In this document: positions 1 to 10,744 of the stretch, one piece after another
Numbering within the stretch: the first letter of the stretch is position 1
Layout: every line of letters starts with the position of its first letter
Source of the DNA: Lucinisca nassula
Lineage: Eukaryota > Mollusca > Bivalvia > Lucinida > Lucinidae
NCBI GenBank assembly: GCA_963580285.1
Contig: OY757010.1
Span: forward strand, 219,437,234-219,501,233
Direction: 5' to 3'
Length of the DNA: 64,000 nt
The notes under the pieces: model-generated
Told to the model about the DNA's origin: nothing
The model's input: the letters and a program-made list of their open reading frames with translations, nothing else
The model's database searches: none
Position numbers and translations under genes: made by a program

Positions 1-763
1 TGTTTGGAAAGAGAGGTGGTGTTGTGTTCAGTAGATTAATTTTCTCTGTGACAATTGCAAATTCTGCTGCAATCAATTTATTTGAAATTTGTCAAAAGCT
101 ATATTTGCTAAACTTTCCCTTTTCACAGCATCTTTTTTTTGTTCTTAACTCTTCTGAATGCCTTATTCAATATCTATGCAAATATTCACAATTTCAGACA
201 TCAAAATAGCTTGGTCTGCAACAGAATGCATTAAAACACATTCTGTTAAAACAAATCAATAGACTTTTCTTTCCTCTGATATAGGACACCCTTCAATTTC
301 TGACAGGTCTCTTCTATTGAATTTTCCTAATTCATCTTGTTTAATGACAATTAGTCAACAAAGAAAGTCAATTTCACTTTTCATAGTTCATTGTCAAAGA
401 TTTTTGGTATCTGAAAACATACAAATTCACTCCAATAAATAAATACTATTGGCATAAATACACAAAGAATGCAAACAGTTTGTTCTCGATCCAATACAGA
501 AACAAACATGTACTCTTCAAAAATGTAATTATGTATAATTTATAGGCAGATTTAATAAGGAAAATCTTGTTATTGCATGCAGCCCTTGAGAGAACTCCAA
601 AAACCTCAGCCATATATACTACATGTGGTAATGATTCGTCAAATATATGGGCTAAAAAAAGAACAAACAAGGAAAGTCCAGGCAAGACAACCATATCAAT
701 AGTTATTACATGTTGTGACATATCTCTAAACATAACACCATTGTGTCCCCATCCATCGGGGCT
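1..763. other. AT-rich stretch, nothing recognised
   Basis: No repeat family or gene signal is seen. Two short open frames overlap on opposite strands around 446-833. Neither has a recognisable motif, and the opposed overlap argues that both are chance. Confidence 0.5.
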
Positions 764-1010
764 TGATTGGAGGTTTAACATCCCCGTCAACACTGTAAAG
801 GTCATTTTGGAGACATTGCTTCCAATTTTGTAGGACTTTTACCCGACATTGAGATGAAATGACATCTCAAGCCCTGCGAAACCAATAGGGTTTATAAGCA
901 TGGACGGTCCGACTCGCACCACATTGCCTGGGCAGGCTTAGATCCTCTAAGCAGTTTACCAGTACTTGTGTGAGGTCGGTTTCAACTCTGCACTGAAGCA
1001 TCATGCGGCC
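764..1010 (-). mobile_element. SINE-A copy, minus, head-to-head with the next copy
   Basis: The interval reads as the complement of the SINE-A body: a tail-proximal GAGGTTTAACATCCCCGTC, then the conserved blocks TTTTGGAGAC, GGGACTTTTACC-like and AATAGGGTTTATAAGCATGG. It stops at GCATCATGCGGCC, where the oppositely oriented copy begins. The last 40 bp of the SINE 5' end are not duplicated, so the two copies share one head. Confidence 0.85.
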
Positions 1011-1292
1011 ATCGGGGCTTGAAGAAATAGATTGGGCTGCATTGTGCTTCCACACAGAGCTGAAACCGAACGCACAAGGGTACTGGTAAACCCCTTGTAA
1101 CGTCTAAGCCTGCCCACTCAGTTGAAGTGGAGCGAGTCTGACCATCCCTGCATATAAACCTATTGGTTTCATAGGGTGGCAGGGCTTGAGATATCATTTC
1201 GTCTCAATGTGGGTAAAAGTCCCACAAAATTGGAACAAAATGACATAAATAGTGTTGACAGGGACATTAAACTTCAATCAAACAAACAAACA
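1010..1292 (+). mobile_element. SINE-A copy, plus, partner of the inverted pair
   Basis: It begins CATCGGGGCTTGAAGAAATAG and runs to ACTTCAATCAAACAAACAAA. All body blocks are present, but it is diverged (for example GTAACG in place of the usual GAGGATC region). With the preceding copy it forms an inverted repeat of roughly 530 bp. Confidence 0.85.
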
Positions 1293-1824
1293 GAACGTTC
1301 AAAGCAGTAACTGTGGTACTTAAAAATGACCATAACAAGAATAGATTATATAGATAAATCTAGGTAAGCAACCGATACCCTACCAAGACAACCTTAGACA
1401 CCCTTGATAAATCTGTAACCCTACAGGCAAAAACAAACCATTTTTCAGATACACTCAAGAGTTTAACCTTCACTATGCTGAAACCCTGATATATCCTTTG
1501 TTTACAGACAAGCTGGTGCCTCGGAAGCTAGCTGATCAGGATCTATACTGTTTTCCGTTCTGCTTTTAATCAAAACCATGCAACACAAAGGCTGTGAAAG
1601 TCAATTTCATGCAAAACAAAAGGCTGAAGATCAGTAGTATAATGAAATATTCAGCATGTTGTCCTTAATTTTGGCCATAATAGGCAACCTTTAGTACCAT
1701 TTCATCAAGCTGTTCCATACATATACTACAAAAATATAGGCCAAAAAGCTATTTTTTCAGATAAATGGTAAGGGCAGATAACTCGGAAGTAGAATAGCCA
1801 GAGAAGCAGTTCTTGCCTACTTTA
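1293..1824. other. Unannotated stretch
   Basis: I see no repeat family and no coding signal here. Confidence 0.4.
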
Positions 1825-2062
1825 TTAACCCTTTTTGTACCGGAAACCCCAAAACGGGAACCCTGGTAAACAGTGAAGGCCCATATCAGATGCTGCAGAA
1901 CGCAGCGTCTGATCAGGGCCTACACTGTTTGCAAAAAGTTAAGCCATTCTCCAAATAAATTTTACGAAAACACAACCTGACACCCCTAAATTTTGAAATC
2001 ATCATCACGGAACTCCTGGTATATAAAAGGAGGAAGATTCCATTTGGTACAAAAAGGGTTAA
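1825..2062 (+). mobile_element. MITE-C, full length
   Basis: It is bounded by TTAA on both sides. Left end: TTAACCCTTTTTGTACCGG, then AAACCCCAAAACGGG. Right end: GGTACAAAAAGGGTTAA. The middle is the hairpin core of AAACAGTG and GATCAGA-type arms around 1882-1932. The right arm contains the usual CACAACCTGACACCCCTAAA and GGAGGAAGATTCCATTTGG blocks. The 238 bp size is typical of this family in the window. Confidence 0.9.
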
Positions 2063-2199
2063 AAAGTAGCTTTAGTCTATGAAGTTTCATCTGCCTATTC
2101 CATGCTGAAAGCAGCCACATATACAAGGGACTAAAATAGTCAAGATTAGACTGATTTATGGAAATAAATAAGAATACAGTATTCAATACTCAAAGAAAC

Positions 2200-2278
2200 A
2201 AATGTTGCAGACATTTGTCAGAATCGCCTCACGGAGACAATTCTTACAATTGTGCACAACATTTGGCAAGGAGATTCT
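2200..2278. mobile_element. MITE-J hairpin remnant
   Basis: The interval resembles the J hairpin: CAGAATCGCCTCACGGAGAC flanked by mirrored AAATGTTG / CAACATTT arms. Only the hairpin is recognisable. Confidence 0.5.
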
Positions 2279-3049
2279 TACAAATTTCCAAAACATCTGT
2301 GGCTTGGAGTAATTAGGGGAAAAAGGTATTTTATATCTGTTCTGATGCTACTTTTTTAATTCTTTATAATGACAAATTAAGTCCTTATAAAGGCCAATAT
2401 TTAGGAAATGAATTACTGCCATTATAAAGATGGTCCTCTGCAGTACCTTATTTTTTTGTTTCCATCTTTAAGAAGGAAATATCAGTTCTTCGGGCTGGTA
2501 TATATATATAGTCTATATACCCAGAGAATGATAAATATTTTACAACCATCAAACAAGCTTATGATTTATTATTTTTCTCAACATTTAGGATACTAAAGGC
2601 ATCACTGAAGGCACATATAGGTATAAACTTCATGATAAAAATGGGTATATTAAACCTTCAAAACCATCAAACTGCTGTAAATCTTGATAAAACATTTCAA
2701 ATGACAGCCAATGAATACAACTAGGTGTGAAATGTAGGGCCACAGCTCTGGGAGACCAGGTCCATTATCAACCATGCATTTGTGACAGGTATTTGTGAAA
2801 TTGTGATTGAAATGGGGGTAGGGGAGATCATTTTAGCTTAGGACCTCTTCTGGGCTATAATTGGCTTTATCTCCAATTGGGTATGGTAAAATCAATCTTT
2901 CTGATGAGCCATAGGTCATGGCATTTAGGGTCAATCTAAGCTTAAACATGTGCATAGACTTCCTTTTTTTCTCTACATACTTTTTCTCCCATTCTCTCTT
3001 TTCTCTCATGAACTTTCTTCACTCCTGGCCACACTTGTTTGGAATAGAC
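2279..3049. other. Unannotated AT-rich stretch
   Basis: There is a short TA-rich run near 2500-2520. I see nothing else. Confidence 0.4.
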
Positions 3050-3051
3050 AG

Positions 3052-3110
3052 TATGCTGGTCTGGGCCTACACTGTTTGCCAGGGGTTTCCCCCGCATGCA
3101 ATGGGTAATT
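3052..3110 (-). mobile_element. MITE-D terminal fragment
   Basis: CTGGGCCTACACTGTTTGCC is followed by AGGGGTTTCCCCCGCATGCA and ATGGGTAA. This is one half of a D core plus its end. SINE-A begins immediately after. Confidence 0.7.
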
Positions 3111-3408
3111 TTGTTTGTTTGATTTGAGGTTTAACGTCCCCGTCAACACTGTATAGGTCATTTTGGAGACGTTGCTTCCAATTTTGTGGGACTTTTACCC
3201 GACATTGAGATGAAATGACATCTCAAGCCCTGTCGCCCAATGAAACCAATAGGGTTTATTAGCATGGACAGTCCGCCTCGCACAGCAGTTCCTGGACAGG
3301 CTTAGATCCTCTAAGCAGTTTACCAGTACTAGTGTGCGGGTCGGATTCAGCTCTGCGTGGAAGCATCATGCAGCCCATATATTTCTTCAAGCCCCTATGG
3401 GCGGGGGC
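3111..3408 (-). mobile_element. SINE-A, nearly full length
   Basis: On the plus strand it reads TTGTTTGTTTGATTTGAGG through to CCCCTATGGGCGGGGGC, so the SINE is on the minus strand. All conserved blocks are present. The insertion abuts a MITE-D end. Confidence 0.92.
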
Positions 3409-3577
3409 CGACACATGAAGAAATGAGGGTCACTGTAGAATATTTTCTGATTCTGCTCTAAGCATACATCTGGGATGCTCACAACATACATTATGGGTAC
3501 TTGATTGAACCACCTCAATGTTTACAACAAGAAAATTCCTGTGATGGCTATGTTGTTCCTTACAGGGACTAAAATCT

Positions 3578-3803
3578 GACTTTTGTCGTTGGGTGTTTGT
3601 GTCGCTTGTGTCATTTTGTTTTGAATAGCCAATTGGCCATTTTGTGGGAAAGTGACTATATCCTTTTGGCTTTCAGCTGTTGGTGTTAAATCCATTAGTG
3701 TCTGCTTGCTTCTTGTTTGTGTTTCTTACCAGTTGCATGTGTCTCTGGTGGGGGCTGTGGGTTAATTGTTTTGATTCCTGATCATTGCCTTCACTTCTAT
3801 TCT
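3578..3803 (+). repeat. Dispersed repeat G, copy 1
   Basis: Alignable by eye with 8298-8518: shared blocks include TTGGCCATTTTGTGGGAAAG, TGTGGGTTAATTG and TTCACTTCTATTCT. No terminal repeats, hairpin or coding frame were found, so its class is unknown. Both copies face the same way. Confidence 0.7.
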
Positions 3804-4139
3804 AAAATCAGGTGAGACAAAAATAATAAAATGCAGTACTTTACATGTATGTAAACCCTTTTTTCTCTGTATACCTTGGAGTTTACATTAGTGCAGGGGT
3901 ATAATTCATTATATTGATTTGCTGATGTGATGTTACAGAAAACAGAAAATCAAACAAGGTCAGACTTATCTTGATAAAAATAAATAGGATCTTCAATCTC
4001 ATTAACTCTCAAAAGACTTGATTAATTCATCTCATAGAAGATTGGAAAGGCAGAAAAAAGCTATGAGCATGAATATTTTATAAGGTTGTCAAGTTCATGA
4101 CCCTCCTCTGATGTACTGTCATTGCTTGAATTTGTTCAG

Positions 4140-4431
4140 GCCCCCGCCCATTTGAGGCTTGGAGAAATAGATTGGGCTGCATGATGCTTTCAGGCAGAGC
4201 TGAAACTGACCGCACATGAATACTGGTAACCCGCTTAGAGGTTCTAAGCCTGCCCAGGAAAAATAGTGCGATTTGGAGCTTCCATTCATATAAACCCTAT
4301 TGGTTTCATTGGGCAACAGATGTCATTTCATCTCAATGTCGAGTAAAAGTCCCACAAAATTGGAAGCAATGTCTCCAAAATGACCTATATACAGTGTTGA
4401 CAGCAATGTTAAATCCACAAAAACAATCAAA
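4140..4431 (+). mobile_element. SINE-A, full length, diverged
   Basis: It starts GCCCCCGCCCATTTGAGGC and ends TTAAATCCACAAAAACAATC. It retains the ATAAACCCTATTGGTTTCAT block. A loose SINE-A tail remnant (GATTGATTGATTGATATGAGG) lies just downstream at 4453-4482 in the opposite orientation. Confidence 0.9.
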
Positions 4432-4482
4432 GCCCTGAGAGCAATGGTGGGTCGATTGATTGATTGATATGAGGTTTAATGT

Positions 4483-5116
4483 AATTAATATATCTTTGAA
4501 TCTGCACACATGTCCATTCTGTAAAATATGGAGGTTAGCAAGTAGGTCATCATGTAATGTCTAATGTCATCCTCTAATGTGCTCTTGAGGTTAGTCAAAA
4601 AATTATTCACAGGATGGCGAACAGTATAGATCCTAATGAGATGGCTCATTATGATTTAAGTAGAGCTTTTTGAGCTATGTAATTCCATTATTAGAGGATT
4701 AGATCCAGAAATAATATTGCAAACACTTGTTTATATTAAAAAGGTGTCATTATTATCTCACCGCCTGGGTGACTGAATTATTTGATAGAGGAAACCAAGC
4801 CATAAATGGTGTATGTAACAGTCCATATTTGTTTACTTCTGTCATTTCAGTTACTTCGGTCATTTCAGTGAAAGGAAATAAATGTCATCCCCCTTTCTAA
4901 GTTTTGACTTAAATGCCTTGTTCAAAAGTGGATGGTTTTATCCTGTCATAATCCATGAAGCATGTATCAGGACATGTAAATTATATTGCAGCTTGCTTAT
5001 CTAGACAGTCTATTATTAATTGACTATCCTGTATTGTTCTGAGGTCATCCATATTAACACTGATGTAACACTGACGTCAAAAATCAATCATGTTTTTAAT
5101 GGTTTCAATTAATAAA
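4483..5116. other. Mostly unannotated; a hairpin-core remnant
   Basis: A degraded copy of the shared MITE core (GAACAGTATAGATCCTAATG, then AGATGGCTCATTATGA) lies at about 4618-4668. The remainder shows nothing. Confidence 0.4.
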
Positions 5117-5261
5117 AATGTCATTAATCAAGTAATTTCGTATTGGCCAAGTTACAGGTCCTTGGTCTGCTGTATTGGCCTCGGCCTTCGGCCTCGGGCC
5201 AAAACAGCAGACCTCGAACCTGTAATTTAGGCCAATACGAAATTACTTGATTAATAACATT
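5117..5261. repeat. Long palindrome, MITE-S
   Basis: Inverted arms ATTAATCAAGTAATTTCG plus TATTGGCC at 5123-5148 recur exactly as the reverse complement ending at 5255. The inner part also pairs (AGCAGACC and GGTCTGCT, GGCCTCGG-type repeats) around TTC. This would form a hairpin over nearly the full 145 bp. It is a foldback MITE, or a deleted transposon reduced to its ends. Confidence 0.8.
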
Positions 5262-5430
5262 ATATTACAACTCAAAAATATATCTTTCTTTTCCATAAGA
5301 AAGGGGAAAATTTACATTTGCATAATTATTGTCTGTCATTTTTACTAGGGAGACCACATTTCCCCTAACTAATTTCCAGGCCTCATACTGACCACGATTT
5401 TCCATGCCTGAAAGGCCCATTTTTGCAGCT

Positions 5431-5613
5431 TCAACCCTTATCCTGCTGAACAAGACACAACTATCACCTTTGCAAACAGTGTAGATCCAGAAGCCATCTG
5501 ATCAGGATCTACACTGTTTGTAATGCAGTTTGTGAAAATATCAAGTAATTTGGTTGACTTATAGTCAGAAATTTGTGTGGGTAAATAAATTTATTCAGCA
5601 GGATAAGGGTTAA
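5431..5613 (-). mobile_element. MITE-B, slightly truncated core
   Basis: Ends TCAACCCTTATCCTGCTG and CAGCAGGATAAGGGTTAA. The left half of the central hairpin has lost the GATCAGATGGCTTCT arm, so the core is now asymmetric (GTGTAGATCCAGAAGCCATC). Confidence 0.85.
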
Positions 5614-6203
5614 ATAGTTTTTTAAACAGACTAAAAGACAAACAATCAAAATCTAAAAGCCTGAAATCAAGAAAAATATCAAGCTCTAAAAGCCTGAAAT
5701 CCTGCAAATGCCTGAAAAATATGAGGCCTGATTTCAGGGCGATAGATAAAAGGGTAAAGACTAGCCTAATACTAGTCAGCACCTCAAGGATAAGTGAGTA
5801 TACTAATTATGCACTTCGTATTTGTACTGGGCAACTGTGTGACTAACATGAGATGACCGTTTCCACATTTTGTTGCGGTTATATCCTAATGCATGTAAAG
5901 GCAACTATGACAACATACAATGTACAATGCCACTTCATCCGATTACCCATGTTCACTGTTGAGAAGGATGGAATTTCTATGAGGTGAACACCTGTTTTTG
6001 ACTGTTTTAAACTTTTAAAATATAACTGTTACTTCCGTTGAAAAAAAAGTACATTCTTCCCTCTTTGAAAAAGCAGAAGCTACTCACATTTTTTCAGCAA
6101 AACTAAAATACTTTGCTGTACTAGTTACTAAGTTTTCGCATAATATTAACTAAGGGACACTTAGCCATGTACCATACATATGTCAAAAAGAAATGAGAGA
6201 ATG
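5614..6203. other. Unannotated; short internal direct repeats
   Basis: A small local repetition of AAAGCCTGAAATC lies between 5655 and 5720. Nothing else is recognised. Confidence 0.4.
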
Positions 6204-6416
6204 TTAACCCTTATCATGCTGTTCACGACAACCCCTATCTTTGCAAACAGTGTAGATCCAGATCAGATGGCTTCTGAAGAAGCCATCTGATCAGGATCTG
6301 CACTATTTGGTATTCAATTTATGAATTTGTAGCAATAAATTACATCAAGTAATTTGATTGGTTGATAGACAGAAATGGGTGTGGCTTAAATGAATATTCA
6401 GCAAGACAAGGGTTAA
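6204..6416 (-). mobile_element. MITE-B, full length
   Basis: TTAA-bounded, 213 bp. Ends TTAACCCTTATCATGCTG and CAGCAAGACAAGGGTTAA. The core hairpin is nearly perfect, with GATGGCTTCTGAAGAAGCCATC at its apex. The long arm contains TTGATTGGTTGATAGACAG and GGGTGTGGCTTAAATGAAT. Confidence 0.93.
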
Positions 6417-7731
6417 AATGGTGCAGATTTGACCAGAGATATCAGTATCTCCAGACTCTGCTTCCATATATTTATGGTACCATATGGTCATTTATACTGT
6501 TTTATTGTAAAAAAACGTCAACCAAATTTAATAGTAGGAAGTGAAAACAATTTTACATAAAATTCAAAGCTCCAGGTCACCGTAATTAATGTCAGTTGTT
6601 AACAAAGAAAATCAGGGGTTATTTTCTGTATTAAAAACATATGTTATGTGAACTTGTTAAAATTGCCTTGATAATTGCCTCACTGAGGTGATTTCAACAA
6701 GTACAAACATCATATGGTCTAATGGAGACATATGAAAACTTATTCCCCAAATTATTTATATTGTCTTTAAACCCTACGAATAAAATGCTGAAATTTCCTA
6801 TTTCAATCCATCTTCAACAGAGTCATGTCAAGTAAAATCATGTCTTCAGAGTGTGTGTTCAGGGAGGACTCCAATCAGCTGCTATAGCCCGCTGTCAGTG
6901 ACAGAACACAGCCTCCCCAGTGTCTGCATGAAGAACCTAACCTAGGTAACTATGATAGGGACAGTGCTTTAAAGAACTAGCTCAGATTTGGTGGATGCAC
7001 AGGCTGATCCAAGTATTCACTGAGCACACAGGCTGTAAGCAATATTTTTACTTCATTTGCCTCAATTTGCATTTTATGTTGGCAATAAATTCCCTTATGA
7101 ATTTGTTCATTTCCTTCAGAAACCACTCAAAATTTTCTTAAATCAGTCTAAACTCATCTTAAAGTCCACATTTTGTCAGCATAATGGTTGTTTAGGGGTT
7201 ACCCACATTTCAATTTATTTTTCTTATTCAAGCTTAGAGAAGTGTGTTACATTATGGGGACACAAGGAACCATAACATCATATACTGAGCTGACATCTGA
7301 GAAAAAGGCCCTAGCTATTAGCATTCTCTACTTTATGTTCTTCAAATGCTGATGATGCACTTACACATTTTAGTAACAGGACAATCGCATAAACAGTAAG
7401 CTAAAATTAAGACTGAGTCTGTTATAAGCATTATACATGTATTTAGAAGGGGTTAAGTTAATCTTTCTTTGCGTTTCCTACACCAAGTGTATCATCAATC
7501 TCATATGAAATTAGCTTTTTAACAAAGGAATTTTACTAAATGTCACTTCTTGCATGAGGCTACATTATGGTTTCCTCTAAATAAGCGAAGTCTCTGGTGA
7601 GCTTGTGTGTTATGTGCTGTCTCCCCTCTGCTTTTGCTGGTTATCTATAGTACATCAAGATTCAATTTCACTGCTCTATATGTGAATTTCTGTAGATGGA
7701 CCCAACTGATTAAGTTTTACTATTTGTTAAG
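6417..7731. other. Unannotated except for a J remnant
   Basis: A degenerate J hairpin (TGCCTCACTGAGGTGATTTC between ATGTTATG-like and CATCATATG-like arms) lies at about 6641-6725. No other family or coding signal is seen over 1.3 kb. Confidence 0.4.
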
Positions 7732-7913
7732 TACAGTAAAACCTGTCTTAGTGGCCAACTCTATTAAGCAAGCAACCTGTCTGAAGCAAGCAGGGTTTCA
7801 GTTCCCGAAAAAGGAAAATGTATTAAAATTCACCTGTGTTAAGCAAGCACCTGTCTTTAGCAAGCACTTTTTGATTATCCCATAGGTGCTTGCTTAATAC
7901 AGGTTGGACTGTA
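7732..7913 (+). mobile_element. MITE-P copy 1 (Tc1/mariner-like ends)
   Basis: TA followed by CAGTAAAACCTGTCTTAG on the left. The right end is TAATACAGGTTGGACTG followed by TA. The interior is dominated by AAGCAAGCACCTGT-type repeats in both orientations. The TA flanks and CAGT start suggest mobilisation by a Tc1/mariner transposase. No transposase remnant is visible. Confidence 0.8.
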
Positions 7914-8205
7914 GTCTCATCACTTAAAATACAACCTACGTACATCAGCAATCAAAATGACTCTTTAATTGCACGCCGGTGGGTCAGGCCTCAGATTCTA
8001 TGATGGTGTCAGCGTAAAGGCTTACTGAGAAATAGAGAGAATCAAATTTTATGTAATGTTGGTTGGCACCTGATGCTGTTTGTTCGGGCCCATCAGTGTC
8101 TTACTGTTGGTTTTCTTTTGCTCCAGCATTTCAGTGGTTTCTTGCTGTCTAAATCACCACGGAAGTTAAAAGGCAAGTATTGTAGCTGCGTAAAAACGAT
8201 TTAAG

Positions 8206-8229
8206 CCCCCCCCCACCCCCCCCACCCCC
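8206..8229. repeat. C-rich low-complexity tract
   Basis: Runs of C broken by single A residues. It is a likely length-variable site. Confidence 0.85.
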
Positions 8230-8297
8230 AACTCGAATTCGTTTCACTGACCGTTCCAAGGCGGTTCTTCTGTCACACTTTATTTTTGTTATGGTTT

Positions 8298-8702
8298 GAC
8301 TTTGAGTGTGTGTATCACTTATATTATTTTGTTTTGGATCATGAGCCAACTGGCCATTTTGTGGGAAAGTTACATAATCTGTCCTTTTTGCTTTCCGCGA
8401 ATAATGTTTCCATTAGGGTTTGGTTGTTTCATGTTTATGTTTCTTTCCCTTTGGTGTCTCTGATGGGAGGTGTGGGTTAATTGTATTGATTCGTGATCAT
8501 TGCTTTCACTTCTATTTTAGAAGCCTCCATGGTCGAGTGGTTAACCTACTTGCCTTGTAAACCAGGGGTCGCAGGTTCGATCCCGGGCTTCTCCAGACTT
8601 TCGGATGAGTCTTTAAACCGAGGTTCCATCTCTGTATGACCTTAGCTGTTGGTGGGACGTAAAACCGAAACACTCACTCACTTCACTTCTATTTTTGTAT
8701 GC
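8298..8702 (+). repeat. Repeat G, copy 2, interrupted by SINE-F
   Basis: Homologous to 3578-3803. The copy is split at TTCACTTCTATTTT by the SINE at 8519-8681, and the last few bases resume at 8696 after the duplicated target. Confidence 0.7.
8519..8681 (+). mobile_element. SINE-F, complete, 14-bp TSD
   Basis: Flanked by the direct repeat TTCACTTCTATTTT (8505-8518 and 8682-8695). The head, about 8519-8596, is tRNA-like: AGAAGCC pairs with GGCTTCT as an acceptor stem, TGGTCGAGTGGTT fits box A and GGTTCGATCCC fits box B. CTTGTAAACCAGGGGTCGC matches what I remember of animal tRNA-Thr(TGT) around the anticodon. The body GATGAGTCTTTAAACCGAGG and end GGGACGTAAAAC...CACTCACTCAC are shared with three other copies here. 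A real tRNA gene is unlikely, because the anticodon stem is mispaired and the SINE tail is attached. Confidence 0.93.
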
Positions 8703-8913
8703 AAGAAAAAGAATCCATCATGGGTGTGAAGGGTGGATAGAAAAATCCTTTCCTTGAAACTTGGTTAACTTCGTGATGCCAGACTGTAATTCTTGGGATG
8801 GATATTTCTGTCCAACCTTGAAAGATTCTCATAATCATCCCATTATATATAAGGGCAAGAAAATATAACCTACACTATGCTGTAGAAAATATAAACTACA
8901 CTAGAAACTACAC

Positions 8914-9099
8914 TAAGCCTGCCCAGGCAAATTGATACTAAGACCGTCCAGTGCATATAAGCCTTTTGGTTTCTTTGGGCGGCAGGGCTTGAGATGTCGT
9001 TTCATCTCAATGCTGGGTAAAAGTCCCATAAAATTGGAAGCAAAGTCACCAAAATGACCTTAATAGTGTTGACAGAGATGTTAAACCTTAATTCAAACA
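8914..9099 (+). mobile_element. SINE-A, 5'-truncated
   Basis: It starts inside the body at TAAGCCTGCCCAGGCAAA and runs to GATGTTAAACCTTAATTC-AAAC. Loss of the 5' part is the usual outcome of incomplete reverse transcription. Confidence 0.88.
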
Positions 9100-9221
9100 G
9101 TGACTGCAATGGGTAGGAGATATGTACAGTAGAAAGATTACATTTGGGAAACATGGCATAACAACATAGCCGGTTAGCCGGGTCAATTACTTGGATCCAA
9201 AGTTACTAAACACAGAAGCTG

Positions 9222-9434
9222 TTAACCCTTGTCCTGCTGAGCCCGGATATGCCTTATTTTCCAAACAATGAAGATCCAGATCAGATGGCTTCTGAAGCAG
9301 TCATCTGATCAGGATCTACATTTTTTGTTATTCAGATTGAGAATGTGTTGCAATATTTTGCATCAAGTGATCTGATTGGTTGATAATCAGTAGTGGGTGT
9401 GGCATATTTGAATATTCAGCAGGACAAGGGTTAA
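9222..9434 (-). mobile_element. MITE-B, GCCCGG subtype
   Basis: TTAA-bounded. The short arm reads CTGAGCCCGGATATGCC in place of CTGTTCACGACAACCCC, a subtype shared with the copies at 15774, 43760, 45473 and 47786. The core has AAACAATGAAGATCC rather than CAGTGTAGATCC. Confidence 0.92.
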
Positions 9435-9503
9435 TATGACTATAACTGATAGATAATGGTTATTTACAGGATATGGCTATCATGTCATTGTGCTGTCAGA
9501 GTA

Positions 9504-9679
9504 TTATTCACCATATTTGCATTATTTGCTGGCTCCCAGCTTGCACATTGTCGATTTTGGAAAAACAAGTAACCAGAGCCCCCTGACCTTTCAAGGTCAG
9601 GGGGGTCTGGTTACCTGTTTTTCCGACACTGATAATCTTCAGACTAGGAACCAACAGATAATGCAAAAAAGGTGAATAA
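9504..9679. mobile_element. MITE-K copy 1
   Basis: Foldback element with ends TTATTCACC and GGTGAATAA and an apex hairpin of GACCTTTCAAGGTC flanked by mirrored CCCCCT / AGGGGG and TGGTTAC / GTAACC arms. Inner arms TTTGCATTATTTGCTGG and CAACAGATAATGCAAA also pair. Confidence 0.85.
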
Positions 9680-10196
9680 ATTGTGTAAAAGAAAGCTTAT
9701 AGTAATGGCAAATGCAGAATGCAGCCTCTGATCTGGGTCTAAACTGTTTCCTTTGAGGGTTTAACCAAATTAACAGCCCAATTGTCAATTCAGGCTTGCT
9801 TTCCAAGCTCAGAAACAATCAACTCACCAGTTCTGTAAGTGTTTTGATGTAATGTATGCAAAAATTTCGGAGTCAAAGGTATAAAGGTATATCTTTTGCT
9901 TTTCCACGGTCATTGATGAACTTACTTTAAGGGTAGATAACTTACTTTTATCAGATATTGTATTACTGATGGAATGCAGAATCAGCTTCATTCTTTTTGA
10001 TGTTGCATAATCATGATTTACTGTTGTGGAAATTTAAAGGTGTTTAAATGATTATCCGACTCATTTAAGATTTAGGTGCAGTCAATTTGCCAAAACATCA
10101 AAATTACATGCTGTATGGCTGTTCGAAACATTTATTTTAGGTTTGCTTACATGTAAAATTAGATGGATTTTCAAGCAGTCTTGCAGGTAGCAACAA
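9680..10196. other. Unannotated stretch
   Basis: CAGAATGCAGCCTCTGATC near 9715 looks like half of a decayed C core. Otherwise nothing is recognised. Confidence 0.4.
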
Positions 10197-10268
10197 TTAA
10201 ACCCATTTAATACAGGAAACCCCCAAACTGGATACCAGTAAACAGTGCAGGCCCAGATATGGTATTCC
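10197..10268 (+). mobile_element. MITE-C 5' fragment
   Basis: TTAAACCCATTTAATACAGG and AAACCCCC lead to AAACAGTGCAGGCCCAGATA. The element breaks off shortly before the SINE-A at 10275. Confidence 0.75.
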
Positions 10269-10274
10269 ATTCAG

Positions 10275-10524
10275 TTTGTTTGTTTGTTTCATTTGAGGTT
10301 TAATGTCCCCGTCAACACTGTTATATGTCACTTTGGAGACACTGCTTCCAATTTTGTGGGACTTTTATTCCACATTGAAATGACATCTCAAGCCCTGTCG
10401 CCCAATAAAAACCAACAGGGTGCATAAGCATGGACGGTCAGACTCACACCGCTTTGCCTGGGCAGCCTTAAATCCTCTAAGCAGTTTAACAGTACTCGGG
10501 GGTGGTCAGTTTCAGCTCTGCCTA
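10275..10524 (-). mobile_element. SINE-A, lacking its 5' end
   Basis: Tail TTTGTTTGTTTGTTTCATTTG, body intact to TTTCAGCTCTGCC. About 45 bp of the SINE start is absent. Confidence 0.9.
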
Positions 10525-10530
10525 TAGATT

Positions 10531-10640
10531 TTTGTTTGTTTGAATTGAGGTTTTACATCCCGTTCAACAATATTTAGGTCATTTTGGAGATGATCTTACT
10601 TCAAATTTGTAGAACTTTTACCCTACACTAAGATGTCCTA
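10531..10640 (-). mobile_element. SINE-A 3' fragment
   Basis: A second tail (TTTGTTTGTTTGAATTGAGG) begins directly after the previous copy. Only about 110 bp of body follows, ending near ACTAAGATG. Tail-to-body adjacency suggests insertion near the end of the other copy. Confidence 0.8.
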
Positions 10641-10692
10641 GCCAAATGTTCAAGCAAGAAGAAATGTTACTACCCACATGTTCAAGCAAAAA

Positions 10693-10731
10693 AAAGGTTA
10701 ATTATTATTATTATTATCATTATTATTTGAT
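10693..10731. repeat. TTA trinucleotide microsatellite
   Basis: ATTATTATT repeats with a single CAT interruption. Confidence 0.8.
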
Positions 10732-10744
10732 AAGTAAGTAAGGA

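Noticed and set aside
8519..8596. Apparent tRNA-Thr gene
   Set aside because: The acceptor stem pairs, but the anticodon stem is mispaired and the sequence continues into SINE-F with a TSD.
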